Of a stretch of 64,000 nucleotides of DNA, positions 48,397 to 58,760 are shown one piece after another. The number at the start of each line of letters is the position of its first letter. Within the stretch, counting starts at the first letter, position 1. The position numbers and the translations under genes are program-made. Source of the stretch: Dermatemys mawii (lineage: Eukaryota > Chordata > Testudines > Dermatemydidae); contig ML677351.1 in assembly GCA_007922305.1 (NCBI GenBank), positions 13,930,749-13,994,748 of the forward strand. Direction: 5' to 3'. The notes under the pieces were generated by a model. The model was not told the DNA's origin, did no database searches, and saw only the letters and a program-made list of their open reading frames with translations.

Positions 48397-48832
48397 GTTT
48401 AAACTCTCTGGTTCCAGGAAGTTAAGTTACTTCAGAATTGATACTTAGACCTCTAAGCAAGGGAGGAAATTATCCGCTGTTCTGCCGCAGAACTTGAATT
48501 CCAACAGGAGAGTTTGAATACCTTAAATTTTAAGGAAGAATATGCTAAAAAGTTAACATAGCAGCTCCAACAAAAGAACAAGTTTAAAGCAGAAGAGCTG
48601 GCATGGCTAGAAGCAAAGCTGAAAATGTTTGTGGAAATATTAGTTCCAATTGTCACTCCTAATTTTTGGGAAATACAAATGTCAAACCAAACTGTAAATA
48701 TTTGTATATACATTTTCTGACACTAAGATGTCTGCCAACTAGAATTTACAGGATTAAAATCAGAGCTGTTCAATAATAGCTAGTTTGTTATATTTATTAT
48801 CCCAGTTCTTTTCTAAGCAGTTGCGTAACTGA

Positions 48833-49123
48833 GGCTATGTCTACACTAGCACTTTTGTTGGTAACACTTTTTGTGGGTCAGGAATATGTTTTTTCATATC
48901 CCTGACCAACATATGTTTGATCAACAAAAGTGCCGATGTGAATAGCACTATGTCAGCAGGAGATGCTCTCCTGCCGACATAGCTACTGCCACTCTTGGAG
49001 GGAGTGAGGGGGCGTTTACTTATGCTGGCAGGAGACCTCTCTCCTGATCGCACAGACCAGCTACACAGGGGACCTTACAGCGACAAAGCTGTGCCACTGT
49101 AAGGTCTGTATGTAGGCGTAGCC
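48833..49123. mobile_element. MITE, PIF/Harbinger-like ends
   Basis: Ends ggctatgtctacactagcac and taggcgtagcc are imperfect inverses; TGA flanks both sides. The interior has atagctactgccactcttgg-like and cctgccgaca blocks. No coding capacity. Confidence 0.65.
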
Positions 49124-49484
49124 TGAGAGGAGCAATCCCAATGTATTTTGATATGTGTGTCCCTACCTTTTGGAAGCAAGTGACTATATTTGTGGATTGT
49201 ACAGCACAGAGCACACCACCTTTGGCACTAAATCTTACCCATCATCCTTATTTAACATCAAAGGACAATTCTGAGACTGGAAAAGACCATTTAGGCCAGT
49301 GTATCCACCTCGTTAGGTTTTATCTGCGCGTGTGTAGATAAAGAAATGGTCATTATTTAAGACATTGACTCATACATTTTTAACAAACATGATTTTACAA
49401 AGTACTTGACACCTAGCATAAACAGGGAAAGTCACTTTTAGAAACAATAGCTGCCAGCTCTTGGCTCCCTCCCATCACCAAATC

Positions 49485-49788
49485 CAGGGGTCTCCAAACT
49501 TTATGAAACAAGGGACATATCAGATTTTTAAAGGGGCTTCACGGGCCAAAGTGACTGTGAAAAAATTCAATATATGCAAATATATGCAAAATCTCCCCTC
49601 CCCCTTTGCTCCTCCGACTGCTACTGCAGGGGCATTCACACCTCTGCACATGGGGCTGCCAGCAGGAGCTCGGCGGGGGCCTGGGGTGGGGAGCAGCAGC
49701 TTCTCCATGTGCCTGCTCAGCTGGAGGGCCGGACAAATCGAAGCCGGGGGCCGATTCCGACCCCCGGGCCATAGTTTGGAGACCCCTG
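49485..49788. mobile_element. hAT-type element, 304 bp
   Basis: Ends caggggtctccaaacttt and agtttggagacccctg are near-perfect inverses. The 8-mers outside do not match. The interior is GC-rich with ggccggacaaatcg and ggggccgattccg near the right end. No coding capacity. Confidence 0.8.
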
Positions 49789-50134
49789 TCCTACAAGATG
49801 GTCTTCCTGTAATTTAATAGCCCTTATCGAAACGCATTTGGGCATCTTCCTGATGCAAGGCAAACTGCCACCTCATGCAAACAGTGAATCTGGAAAACCA
49901 ACAAAGACTTGGGGTTTCAGACCCATTCTCTCACAACCAGTGACTCCTAATCAGCACTTAAGAGCCAATTTCAGGTCATGCAGAGCAGAGCAGCATTATT
50001 TAGTATGCTAATCTCCACAGAGTGTGTATGTCAGGAGCATTGATCTCTCTCTCTTTGTCCCACAACTCCAGGCAAGACAAATCTCTCTCTCTCACACACA
50101 CACACTATGATTTGAGGAAGACACACACTAGTGC

Positions 50135-50446
50135 AGGGGTAGGCAACCTGCGGCACAGGTGCCGAAGCTGGAACATAAGCTCATTTTCAGTGGCACTCAC
50201 AATGCCTGGGTCCTGGCCACCAGTTCTGGGGGAGCTCTGCATTTTAATTTAATTTTAAATGAAGCTTCTTAAACATTTTAAAAACCTTATTTACTTTACA
50301 TACAACAATAGTTTAGTTCTATATTATAGACTTAGAGAAAGAGACCTTCTAAAAATGTTAAAATGTATTACTGGCACGTGAAATCTTAAATTAGAATGAA
50401 TAAATGAAGACTCGGCACAGCACTTCTGAAAGGTTGCCGACACCTG
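50135..50446. mobile_element. hAT-type MITE, family A (copy 4)
   Basis: About 312 bp from (c)aggggtaggcaacctgcgg to ggttgccgacacctg, same orientation as the copy at 10189. Flanks actagtgc (50127-50134) and cctagtgc (50447-50454) match at seven of eight bases. Confidence 0.9.
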
Positions 50447-51914
50447 CCTAGTGCTTTACCTGCTTTAATCTAAGATTTTTATAACCATTCTGTAACTGAA
50501 AGGAGGGGCACTAGGGTAACCAGATAGCAAGTGTAAAAAATCAGGGCAGGAGGTAGGGGAATAATAGATGCCTATATAAGAAAAAGCCCCCAAAGTCGTC
50601 ATTATGGAGCCTTTCCTATTTGATATGATCTTGACAAAGAGGAACCCTCTCTTGTTGCAGGATAGGCACCTAATTCCAGTCTCTGGCAAAACAGATACAA
50701 TGAAACCTCACTGCTTAGCAAGAGGCATGAAAGTGGTAGGTGGGGGGCAGAAGTAAGCAGGCTTATAAAAATCTTTAAAAAGATATTCAAACAGGTCAAC
50801 AGCTTTAAAGAGTCTATGCTCCAGACCTCACTGCCTCATAGCACATTTCTAAAGTACTGCCAAATGTTTTTGCAAACCAGCCTGTTTTAGGCTGCATATG
50901 CCCCCATATTCTTCATTGTGATCATGGGACTTGGTAGCACAAAATTAATTTGGAGAGGCAGAATAGAATTCTAGTGTTAAATTACTAAAGACTGAGGGAA
51001 AAGCTATTTAAATCAAGAAGTATAACCCAAGACAGCATTCCTCTTATTTCACCAGGGGACCAGAAAGTATAAGGTTTCTACCTCTTTGGGCATAAACTGT
51101 GACACGCTAGTGTATTATTTATGGAGGCTTAATGAGTCACTCACATTTTAAGTTTAGAAACGTGGGTTTACATGACAAAGTTCTACCTTATTCCATAAAG
51201 GAGAGTTTAGTCCTGAGGGGCTATCTGTCCACATCACAAAATTCACCACACGGTTTGGTATAATTAATCATCTCTTCCCAAGAGGTTGTGTGAATAAGGG
51301 AAAGTGTGTTGGCATATAAAGGCTCTCAAAGCTTGCAGTCAAGTTAGCTGTGTAGTTAACTGCCTCAGTCCCTGAATTGTACCTATGGAAGGCTGTGCTG
51401 ACATGAAAAGGAACGCATGGCATGAGGGGCTAACTTATTAAAACAGAGGGAAAGAAGAATCTTTTAGCTGTGTGAAGAAACATGGAAAATGCAGAAGTCC
51501 TGCAAGAGAGTGCTAAACTTTAAATGCATGATCCTTACCTGAAGCACACTCCTGCTCCCTGCTATTTCAGTTTTGGAGCGACAGAAATAGCAGTATACAC
51601 AGAACCAGAGTTTCAGAAATGACTAGTGATTTAAGGCTACCGAACTTGACATTATGGGGCCTGATTTTCAGAAAGTCCTGACCACCAACCCTCTCAAAAA
51701 TTAGGCTTCTTTAAAGATGTGAAGTCAAACATGCAAAATCACTATTACTCTGTTATATTTGATCTGTACTAAGTGTATTATTTCATACAAACAGGATTAA
51801 TGGACTGCCAGGCTTACACTCACCACTGCAGATATTACATATGTATTGTTACAATTGTTGAAAAAAAGTATATATTTAAGAAACAGTATGTGACCATGTA
51901 ATTTAAAACAGCAT

Positions 51915-52333
51915 TGTAACAGGGTGCTGGCTTAGAGGATCAAGCCAGGCCCCTGTTAGTCCATACCCAGGGAGAAGGCTGCACTAGCTGAAGCTGGCTG
52001 GGAGGCCATGCCCTAATCGCCTGAGGGGAGACACCTGCAGGCCTGAGGAGCCAGCTATAAAAGCTGGCAGGCAGGAAGCAGGAGAGGCCAGAACAGAGGA
52101 GAGACCAGAAGGAGAGAGAGACCAGGGAGGCAGGAAAGGGAAGAGTGTGAGGCTCTAGATCCCTGTAGGCCAGGAGGCTAGCAGCCTCCCTAAGTACTGG
52201 TTTGTAGATACCTGTATATATCTGTAAATAGTAGGTGAGGGGGAAAGATACAGCAATAAAGGACACGATTGCTGCACTTGAAGTGGTCTCCGGGATTTTT
52301 TTTGTGTAGAGGACTGGCAAGGGCCCGGTTACA
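51915..52333 (+). mobile_element. Solo LTR-like sequence with TATA box and polyA signal
   Basis: The 419-bp segment starts tgtaacaggg and ends cccggttaca, so the TG...CA ends are inverted. TATAAAA lies at 52056-52062 and AATAAA at 52255-52260, spaced as promoter and polyadenylation signal. No internal retroviral or Gypsy coding sequence lies next to it, which suggests a solo LTR. The superfamily is not determined. It is antisense to PTGFRN. A clean target duplication is not seen (agcat against gacat). Confidence 0.7.
52056..52062 (+). promoter_or_regulatory. TATA box of the LTR-like element
   Basis: TATAAAA inside the 51915-52333 element, about 200 bp before its AATAAA. Transcription from it would run antisense to PTGFRN. 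Confidence 0.5.
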
Positions 52334-52574
52334 GACATCATAAAGCAGAGTCACAAAGGGATTTAGTAAAAGTTGGATGTTCAACCTTAAATTAGTAATT
52401 TCTCAACTTGGGTGCTTAAATATGCAACAGACGTTCTGCTTAAAGTTATATATCCAAGTTGGATTTCTCTCTGCAGCCTCTTCTGAGAACACATTTGCGT
52501 GCTCAACATAGATGACAATGAGGGAGGGAGGGAAGAGAAACTCACAATGCCCCAATTAATTCATTTAACTAGGT

Positions 52575-52782
52575 CAGGCCTGCACAACATGCGGCCCGGG
52601 GGCCACATGCGGCCCGCACGGGCTCACTGTGCGGCCCGTGGGAGGTCAGTAGGGGTGGGGCAAGCCAAGTGGTGGGGTGGGGAGAAGCGGATGGGGGTGG
52701 GGCGAGGGCAGCGCTTTTCGGCCCACAGCTTTTTTTTTTGCCGTAATATGGCCCTCGCTGCTTTCCGAGTTGTGCAGGCCAC
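52575..52782. mobile_element. hAT-type element, short
   Basis: Ends caggcctgcacaacatgcgg and gagttgtgcaggcc are inverses over about 12 bases. The interior has ggcccgggggccacatgcgg and gtgcggcccgtggg. No clear flanking duplication. It lies immediately to the left of the next element. Confidence 0.75.
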
Positions 52783-52797
52783 CACCACCATATAGTG

Positions 52798-53140
52798 CAG
52801 CGATTCTCAAACTCTGGAGAACCGCGACCCTTTTTCACTATGCTGCTTCTTGATGCGACCCATGTGTGTCCACCGAAAAGCCGCCAAATTGATTACTTCC
52901 GCATTCAGCGGCTTTTCGATGGACATGCTGAGCACTCCTGACTCTCAGCCGAAGTGATTATTTCCGGTATCGGCAGCACTTCGGCGGGCAGTCAGGAGAG
53001 CTCAGTATGTCCACCGAAAAGCTGCTGAATTCAGAAGTAATCAATTCGGCAACTTCTCAGCGGCACCAGGGGCTCGCGACCCCTCTGGAGGCAGCCAGCG
53101 ACCCCCCGAGGGGTCACGACCCCCACTTTGAGAACCGCTG
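52798..53140. mobile_element. hAT-type element, family D, with target duplication
   Basis: 343 bp from cagcgattctcaaactctgg to actttgagaaccgctg. ATATAGTG flanks both sides (52790-52797 and 53141-53148), a perfect 8-base duplication. The interior has facing ccaccgaaaagccgc and gcggcttttcgatgg blocks. No coding capacity. Confidence 0.92.
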
Positions 53141-53628
53141 ATATAGTGTCTAAAACTGGGAACCTGGAACAGCAACCTAATGCAGAACACATCAATTAGG
53201 ACCAACTCATTCTCATTCTCTGGGACAACTGGCCGGGGGAGCACTGAGGAGATTGCACTTTCAGTGCATGAGTCAGTTGGGAGGGTGAAAACGGAAGCAG
53301 AATAGAACATGGAATTTTAGAAGAACTCCTTCAAGAACAAAGGGAACAGAGAATCTCAAACACAAACTGGAAAACAGACAGGGCGAGGACAGAGATTGAA
53401 GTAAAGATACAAAAAAATGTTCACAATCTTGGACCTGAGGGCCAGCAGAGGAATTGTTCAAAATTAGGATGGAGATCGTGTTATTTTGTTTGGCTGCTGA
53501 TATAGTGGTAGGATTGTTCTAGGTTGTACTAGTTTGTCATCCTGCAAATGGAAATATAATTCTCTTTATTACAGTTAGGTACATAAGAATTGCTAATATT
53601 TGCATTATGTAAGTACCTGAAATTGTTT

Positions 53629-53657
53629 TTGTGGATACAGACTAACATAGCTGCTAC
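53629..53657 (+). mobile_element. Minimal Penelope-like tail insertion
   Basis: Only 29 bases, including ggatacagactaacatagct, the 3' tail seen at 19473-19497. The 13-mer CCTGAAATTGTTT occurs immediately before (53616-53628) and after (53658-53670). This looks like an extremely 5'-truncated insertion with a target duplication. Confidence 0.6.
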
Positions 53658-53843
53658 CCTGAAATTGTTTAGGAACTGACACTGAGAATCAGCTTATATG
53701 TTTATAGGAATCAAGACAGTAACAAAACAATGCTATTTGTACAGACCAAAAAAGAACCAAAAAACTTTACTGCGGGGTGGGAGGAGGAGAGAGACTAAAT
53801 ATGACCCAATATATCTTGATCAACCCTGTCATGTAAAGTCTAA

Positions 53844-54552
53844 GGGCTTGGCTACACTTGCACTTTATACCACAATAAAGCTTCCCAGAGCGCTCTACCT
53901 TACTCCCCATCCACACTGGCAAGGCAGGTAGAGCGCTCGGACTCCCTGGCTGGAGTGCTTCTGGTACTCCACCTCCCCGCGAGGATTAACAGCTGTTGAG
54001 TATTGGGCGAGATGTTTCAGGGTCAGTGTGGATGAGGAGTTACGTTACTGCGCTCTGATTGACCTCCAGAAACGTCCCATAATCCCCTTAAGTCAAGTGG
54101 TCACTTTTCTCATTGTTGTGAAATCGCTGCAGGAATGCAGAAGTGCCTTTTCAAAGCATGATTCAGACAGCAGCTACTTATCTGCTACCAAGCAAAGCAA
54201 ATAAAGCAAATCTTTACTGAGCGAGAGAGAGGCAGGGGGGCTATGGGAAATCTGAATTTACAAGATAGAGTGCTGACACACTCAGCATTCCAAAAACCCA
54301 CTCTCTCTCCCCCAAAATACACACAACACACTCCACCCTACCCTGCTCATTTGAAAAGCATGTTGCAGCCCCTTGAACGCTGGGAGAGCTGCCCATAATG
54401 CACTGCTCCCAGTGTCCCTGCCAGTGCTGCAAATGTGGCCACGCCAGTGTGCTTGCAGCTGTCAGTGTAAACAGACTGCAGCGCTTTCCCTACTGCGCTC
54501 TCCGAAGGCTGGTTTAACCCGAAGTGCTCTACATCTGCAAGTGTGGCCAAGC
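53844..54552. mobile_element. PIF/Harbinger-type element, about 0.7 kb
   Basis: Ends gggcttggctacacttgcac and tgcaagtgtggccaagct are long imperfect inverses; TAA precedes the left end. The interior has facing agagcgctctacctt and gtagagcgctc blocks. No transposase frame is visible. Confidence 0.7.
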
Positions 54553-56797
54553 TGTGCCTGCAGCTTTCATGAGCAAAAAGCTCCAGAACCAAGCTTTACC
54601 CAACCACAAAGCATGCTACTAATTGTTCAGAAACCAGAGGAGATGCACCTCATTTGCCTAAAAACAAACAAACAAAAAATAAAAAACCCAGCACCAGCCC
54701 CTCTCATTACTAGAATGAGAGTGTGGGCTGTGAATACTTCAGATCTTGGCAGCCTTATGCTAATCACTATATCCACTTCTACAAAGGAATCACTTCACCC
54801 ATCACTGAAAAGCAGCCACTTCTGACCATAGCGTGGCAGCTGTTTAAAAGTGCACAACACCACTGAAAGCAGCTAAAGACTGAAAGCGAAGAACATCCCA
54901 TTTAAAATCAAGGGGATGGGGGGAGGGGAGGCTGAGAGTGTAATTTTCTGTATTCTAACTGAAATTTGATCAGGACTTCAGGATTAGTGCGCATGTGCGC
55001 GCACACACACCCACACACCAGGCCTAATAAGTGAAACAGAAAGGGGAACAATTATACCAGGGTCATGAGCTCAGGGGTCCACAAAAGTTTGTAAAAAATG
55101 AAGTGAAATGGGAGAGGGTGGGCACCCAACAAACATGATGTACTATGGTCCCAAATTTCTCTTAATGGTCCCTCACCCTTATAAGAGATACTATGAGATT
55201 ATTAACATATATATTCTGTAAAACTCTTCGAGACCCTTCTGAACGAAAGATGCTCCATAAAAGGCTAATATACAGCCATTATAATCAGCTCACCAAGCCG
55301 GCCCATCTGACTGTGAATAGGGCTCAGGTTACAAAGGAGTTGCACAGTTCTATTGGAACCAGGTTTTCAGAAAAGTGGTTTTGATTAGGTCAGCGGACAA
55401 AAGCATATATCTGTGCCATCAAACCCAGAGCGAGTTTCTGATCCTTATCCGAATATCTTAACAACTGTACCAAGTCAGGGACTCCCACTCTGGTCTTTGT
55501 CACAAAGAGAACAGGAGTGTATGCATGTCTTTCAAAACATGAGGCAAACCATCTCCCACCCTGCAAAAAGAGAAAAACAAATATAGATTTGCCATAGAAT
55601 TTACCCAGCTCCAACTTAAACTTAAGAGTTGCCTAGCTGCTTTTGATCCTTTGACTTCCCATGCACAGAAGGTCAAAAGTTCATTAACCAAAAAATAAAG
55701 GATGAACAAGAAACACTGAAGTCCACATGATGTGAGAAACTTGCCCCCTCACTCATGTCCCATGATAGTATCTGAGGTGTTAACACCCACAAAACCAAGA
55801 TACATGTTGATAGATTTAAAAGCCACAACAAAAATGCTGACACGTCCTTCCTATGTCAACCTATTAAAATAGATCTTTATTAATTCTTCATCGTTTGCAA
55901 CTCCTTCATTGAAGCTTTAAAGTAAGACCCCTGTCCATTTTCTCTGGTAAATGCATTTTTATTCTATTGTATCTCAAAGTTATTTGATTTTACCTCTTTG
56001 TTTTATACCCCGGAAAGAGTTATGTTAACAGCATCACCTTGCAATAAAGTTTGTTTAGTTAATTATTAAACGGCAAATAAATTATTATGCTTATAAGAGC
56101 AATCAAAAAAGTAACTAACAGGCACTTATCTTGCCTCTTGAGAACTAACAGAGAGCTACATTTGTGGGGTCCTAATTAACAAGTCATTTTTTTCTTCCCT
56201 AATTTTTCAGCAACAGGAACTGAATGTAAAAAAAAAATAGTGATCTAAATGACATTTCCCAGGAGATAACACCGCCATCAGATTAAGACAATTCAAAGTA
56301 CTCAAACAGAACAGGCTTCATACACTAAAATATTTTATGCAAATGGTAGACTTCAACTTATTAGTTGGTAGGTTTAACTGTAAATCTATATGCAAAGTTT
56401 GGTGTAATGAGCACATGAGTAAAAGTGCTCAACCCCTTTTCCCCATCAAGAGACACATTTTGCCTTTGAACAGTTTACAAGTACAGTTACTTGTATTTTC
56501 AGTTAGGAAATTCATCGCTTTCTGTCCTGTCCTGATTCATTTTATGTTACTGTGTTTTTACACTCAATTGGTGGATGCATTCATTTATGGTAGATTCAGT
56601 TCCCCTATGGCATATGTAATTTGCAGTCAGTGAACGCGTCTAAAGTTCTTTGGGATCCCATTGGAAAGCCCCTCTATAAATGTAATAAATTAACTGCTCA
56701 TGATCTATCTGTGTTTCTCATTATAATATGTCTTTCTAAATCTCTAATAGAGTTGTTCTCACACTGCATTAGTCAAGGTTAGATTACAAGATTTTAG

Positions 56798-56880
56798 AAC
56801 ATAAGAAAGGACATACTAGGTCAGACCAAAGGTCAACCCAGTCCAGTATCCTGTCTACTGTCCCTTCAGAATAGGCTGTG
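56798..56880 (+). mobile_element. CR1-like fragment
   Basis: Contains gaacataagaaaggacatac, taggtcagaccaaaggtcaa and cagtccagtatcctgtctac, a known CR1-family wording in turtles. Short fragment. Confidence 0.55.
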
Positions 56881-56977
56881 TTTAAGTTTGTGAGTTACTA
56901 TATACACTCTCTACTCAAGTTTATAAGTTCTTTAGAGCAAGAACTCATACTTCTATGCACTTGTGCAGGGTCTAGCA

Positions 56978-57719
56978 CAGGGCTCTCCAAGCTTTTTTAA
57001 TCGTGCACCCCTGGCAGAAAATTTTTTTTTGAGCACGGACACCCATGGGGGAAGCCCCACCCTCGCGCTGCCTTAGCCCCTCCCCATCTACTCCCTCCCA
57101 CTTCCCGCCCCCGACTGCCCCCCTTAGAACCTCCCCTCCTTGTTCCCTGACTGCTTCCTCCTGGGACCTCTGCCCCCAAGGACTCCAACCCCTATGTAAG
57201 CCTCCCTGCCCCATGTCCCCTGACTGCGCCCTTGTTGTCCCCAAACTGCCCCCCTGGGGCCGGGTCTCAGCCACGGCGCGGCACCCAGGGCCGGGTCTCA
57301 GCCACGGTGCGGCGCCCGGGCTGCTGCGGCACTTGTGGAGAGGTTGCAGGGGCCACCCAGCTCCTCCTGCTGCCGTGGCACCCCGCTCCTGCGGCCGGGG
57401 CCACTGCAGCACTTGCAGAGGAGCCACTGGGGCTGAATGGCTCCTCCTGCCTTATTGGAAAACGCAGGAGGTTTCCAATAAGGCAGGAGGAACCGGCTGG
57501 CCCCGGCGGCTCCCCTGTAAGCGCCCCGGCAGCAGGAGGCAGGCGGCTTCTCTGCAAGCACCACGTTGGCCCGGCTCCTCTGGCTGGGGTCGCCGCGGCA
57601 CTTGCAGAGGAGCGGCCGGGGCCGCTCGCTTTCTCCTGCCGCTGCGGCGCCCGGCTCCTCATGGCTGGCGCTGTGCACCCCTGTGGGTGGTTCTGCGCAC
57701 CCCAGTTTGAAGACCACTG
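56978..57719. mobile_element. hAT-type element, family C, GC-rich, with target duplication
   Basis: 742 bp starting cagggctctccaagctt and ending agtttgaagaccactg. GTCTAGCA flanks both sides (56970-56977 and 57720-57727), a perfect 8-base duplication. The interior is very GC-rich and contains a perfect 19-bp hairpin (57443-57461 with 57472-57490). Long open frames inside are composition artefacts. Confidence 0.9.
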
Positions 57720-58335
57720 GTCTAGCACACTAGGGCCCTAATCATGATGGGGCATCTGGTTGCTACTACGGTATTTATAATATAAACAATTTGGAAGAAA
57801 AGACCTTTGGCCTTAATGAAACACCTTTACTTATACAGTTTGTTCTCAACTTGAAGTGATAATCAGAGCTGTGTTTATACAGCTGCAGAATTACTGCAGC
57901 ATCCACCCTCTGACAGAGCCGAGCTCCAGAACCTAGTTTTTGAAAAGTTAATATTTAGCTCCCCTGGCTGGTGAGACTACCCTCCCAAACACGGACCTAA
58001 TGTAAACAAATGCAGTCCAGAATCTATGCATAGCCTGAAACAGCAACTCAGTCTCAATCAGTTCTAGTGGGCCTGAACACTGAAGCTAAAGACGGCATAT
58101 GTTGTATCCTCATTAATTATTTCATTGCCAGCCTTAGCAGAAATATCTAACAAAATGTGCTTATTTGCTTTTCTTGGATGCAGATTTGAGGGTGGAGTTA
58201 AGTTGCTGGAAGGGATCAAGGGTTGTTAGAACAGGCTCCAGAAAGTTTTGAAGGGAAACTGAACTCCAAGTCAGTTCCACCTCTGTCCAGAAAGAGGAAA
58301 GGAAGCAAAGACTCTCAAGTGCCATGAGCTTAGCT

Positions 58336-58760
58336 CAGGGGTAGGCAGACTACAGCCCTTGGGACCCTCCTGCCCAGCCCCTGAGCAACCGGCCAGGGAA
58401 GCGACGCCCTGCCCTTTCCCTACCTCCCCCGGAGCCATGCCGCCGCACAGACAGAGCAGGGTTGGGGGGCAGTTAGGGTGGGGGGTCTAGGGAGGGAGCA
58501 GTCAGGGGACAAGGTGCAGGGGGGCTTAGATAGGGGGTGGGGTCCCAGGGAGGTGGTTAGGGGTGCGGATCTCAGGAGGGGGTGATCAGGGGACAAGGTG
58601 GGCATTTGGAAATTCTGAGAGGGGACGTCAGGGGGCGGGAAGTGGGAGGAGGTCGAATGTGGGCAGGGCCAGGCTGTTTGGGAAGGCACAGTCTTCCCTA
58701 CCTGGCCTCCATACAATTTTCTATCCCCAATGTGGCCCTCAGGCCAAAAAAAATAAGGAT
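58336..58760. mobile_element. hAT-type element, family B related, right end lost
   Basis: Starts caggggtaggcagactacag and contains the family's G-rich centre and the caatgtggccctcaggccaa block near the right. The expected terminal cccacccctg is missing. No matching flanks. Confidence 0.65.

Noticed and set aside
57045..57710. 221-codon frame, longest in the window besides the Ig-4 reading frame
   Set aside because: Inside the hAT element with perfect target duplication; frames on both strands are equally open.
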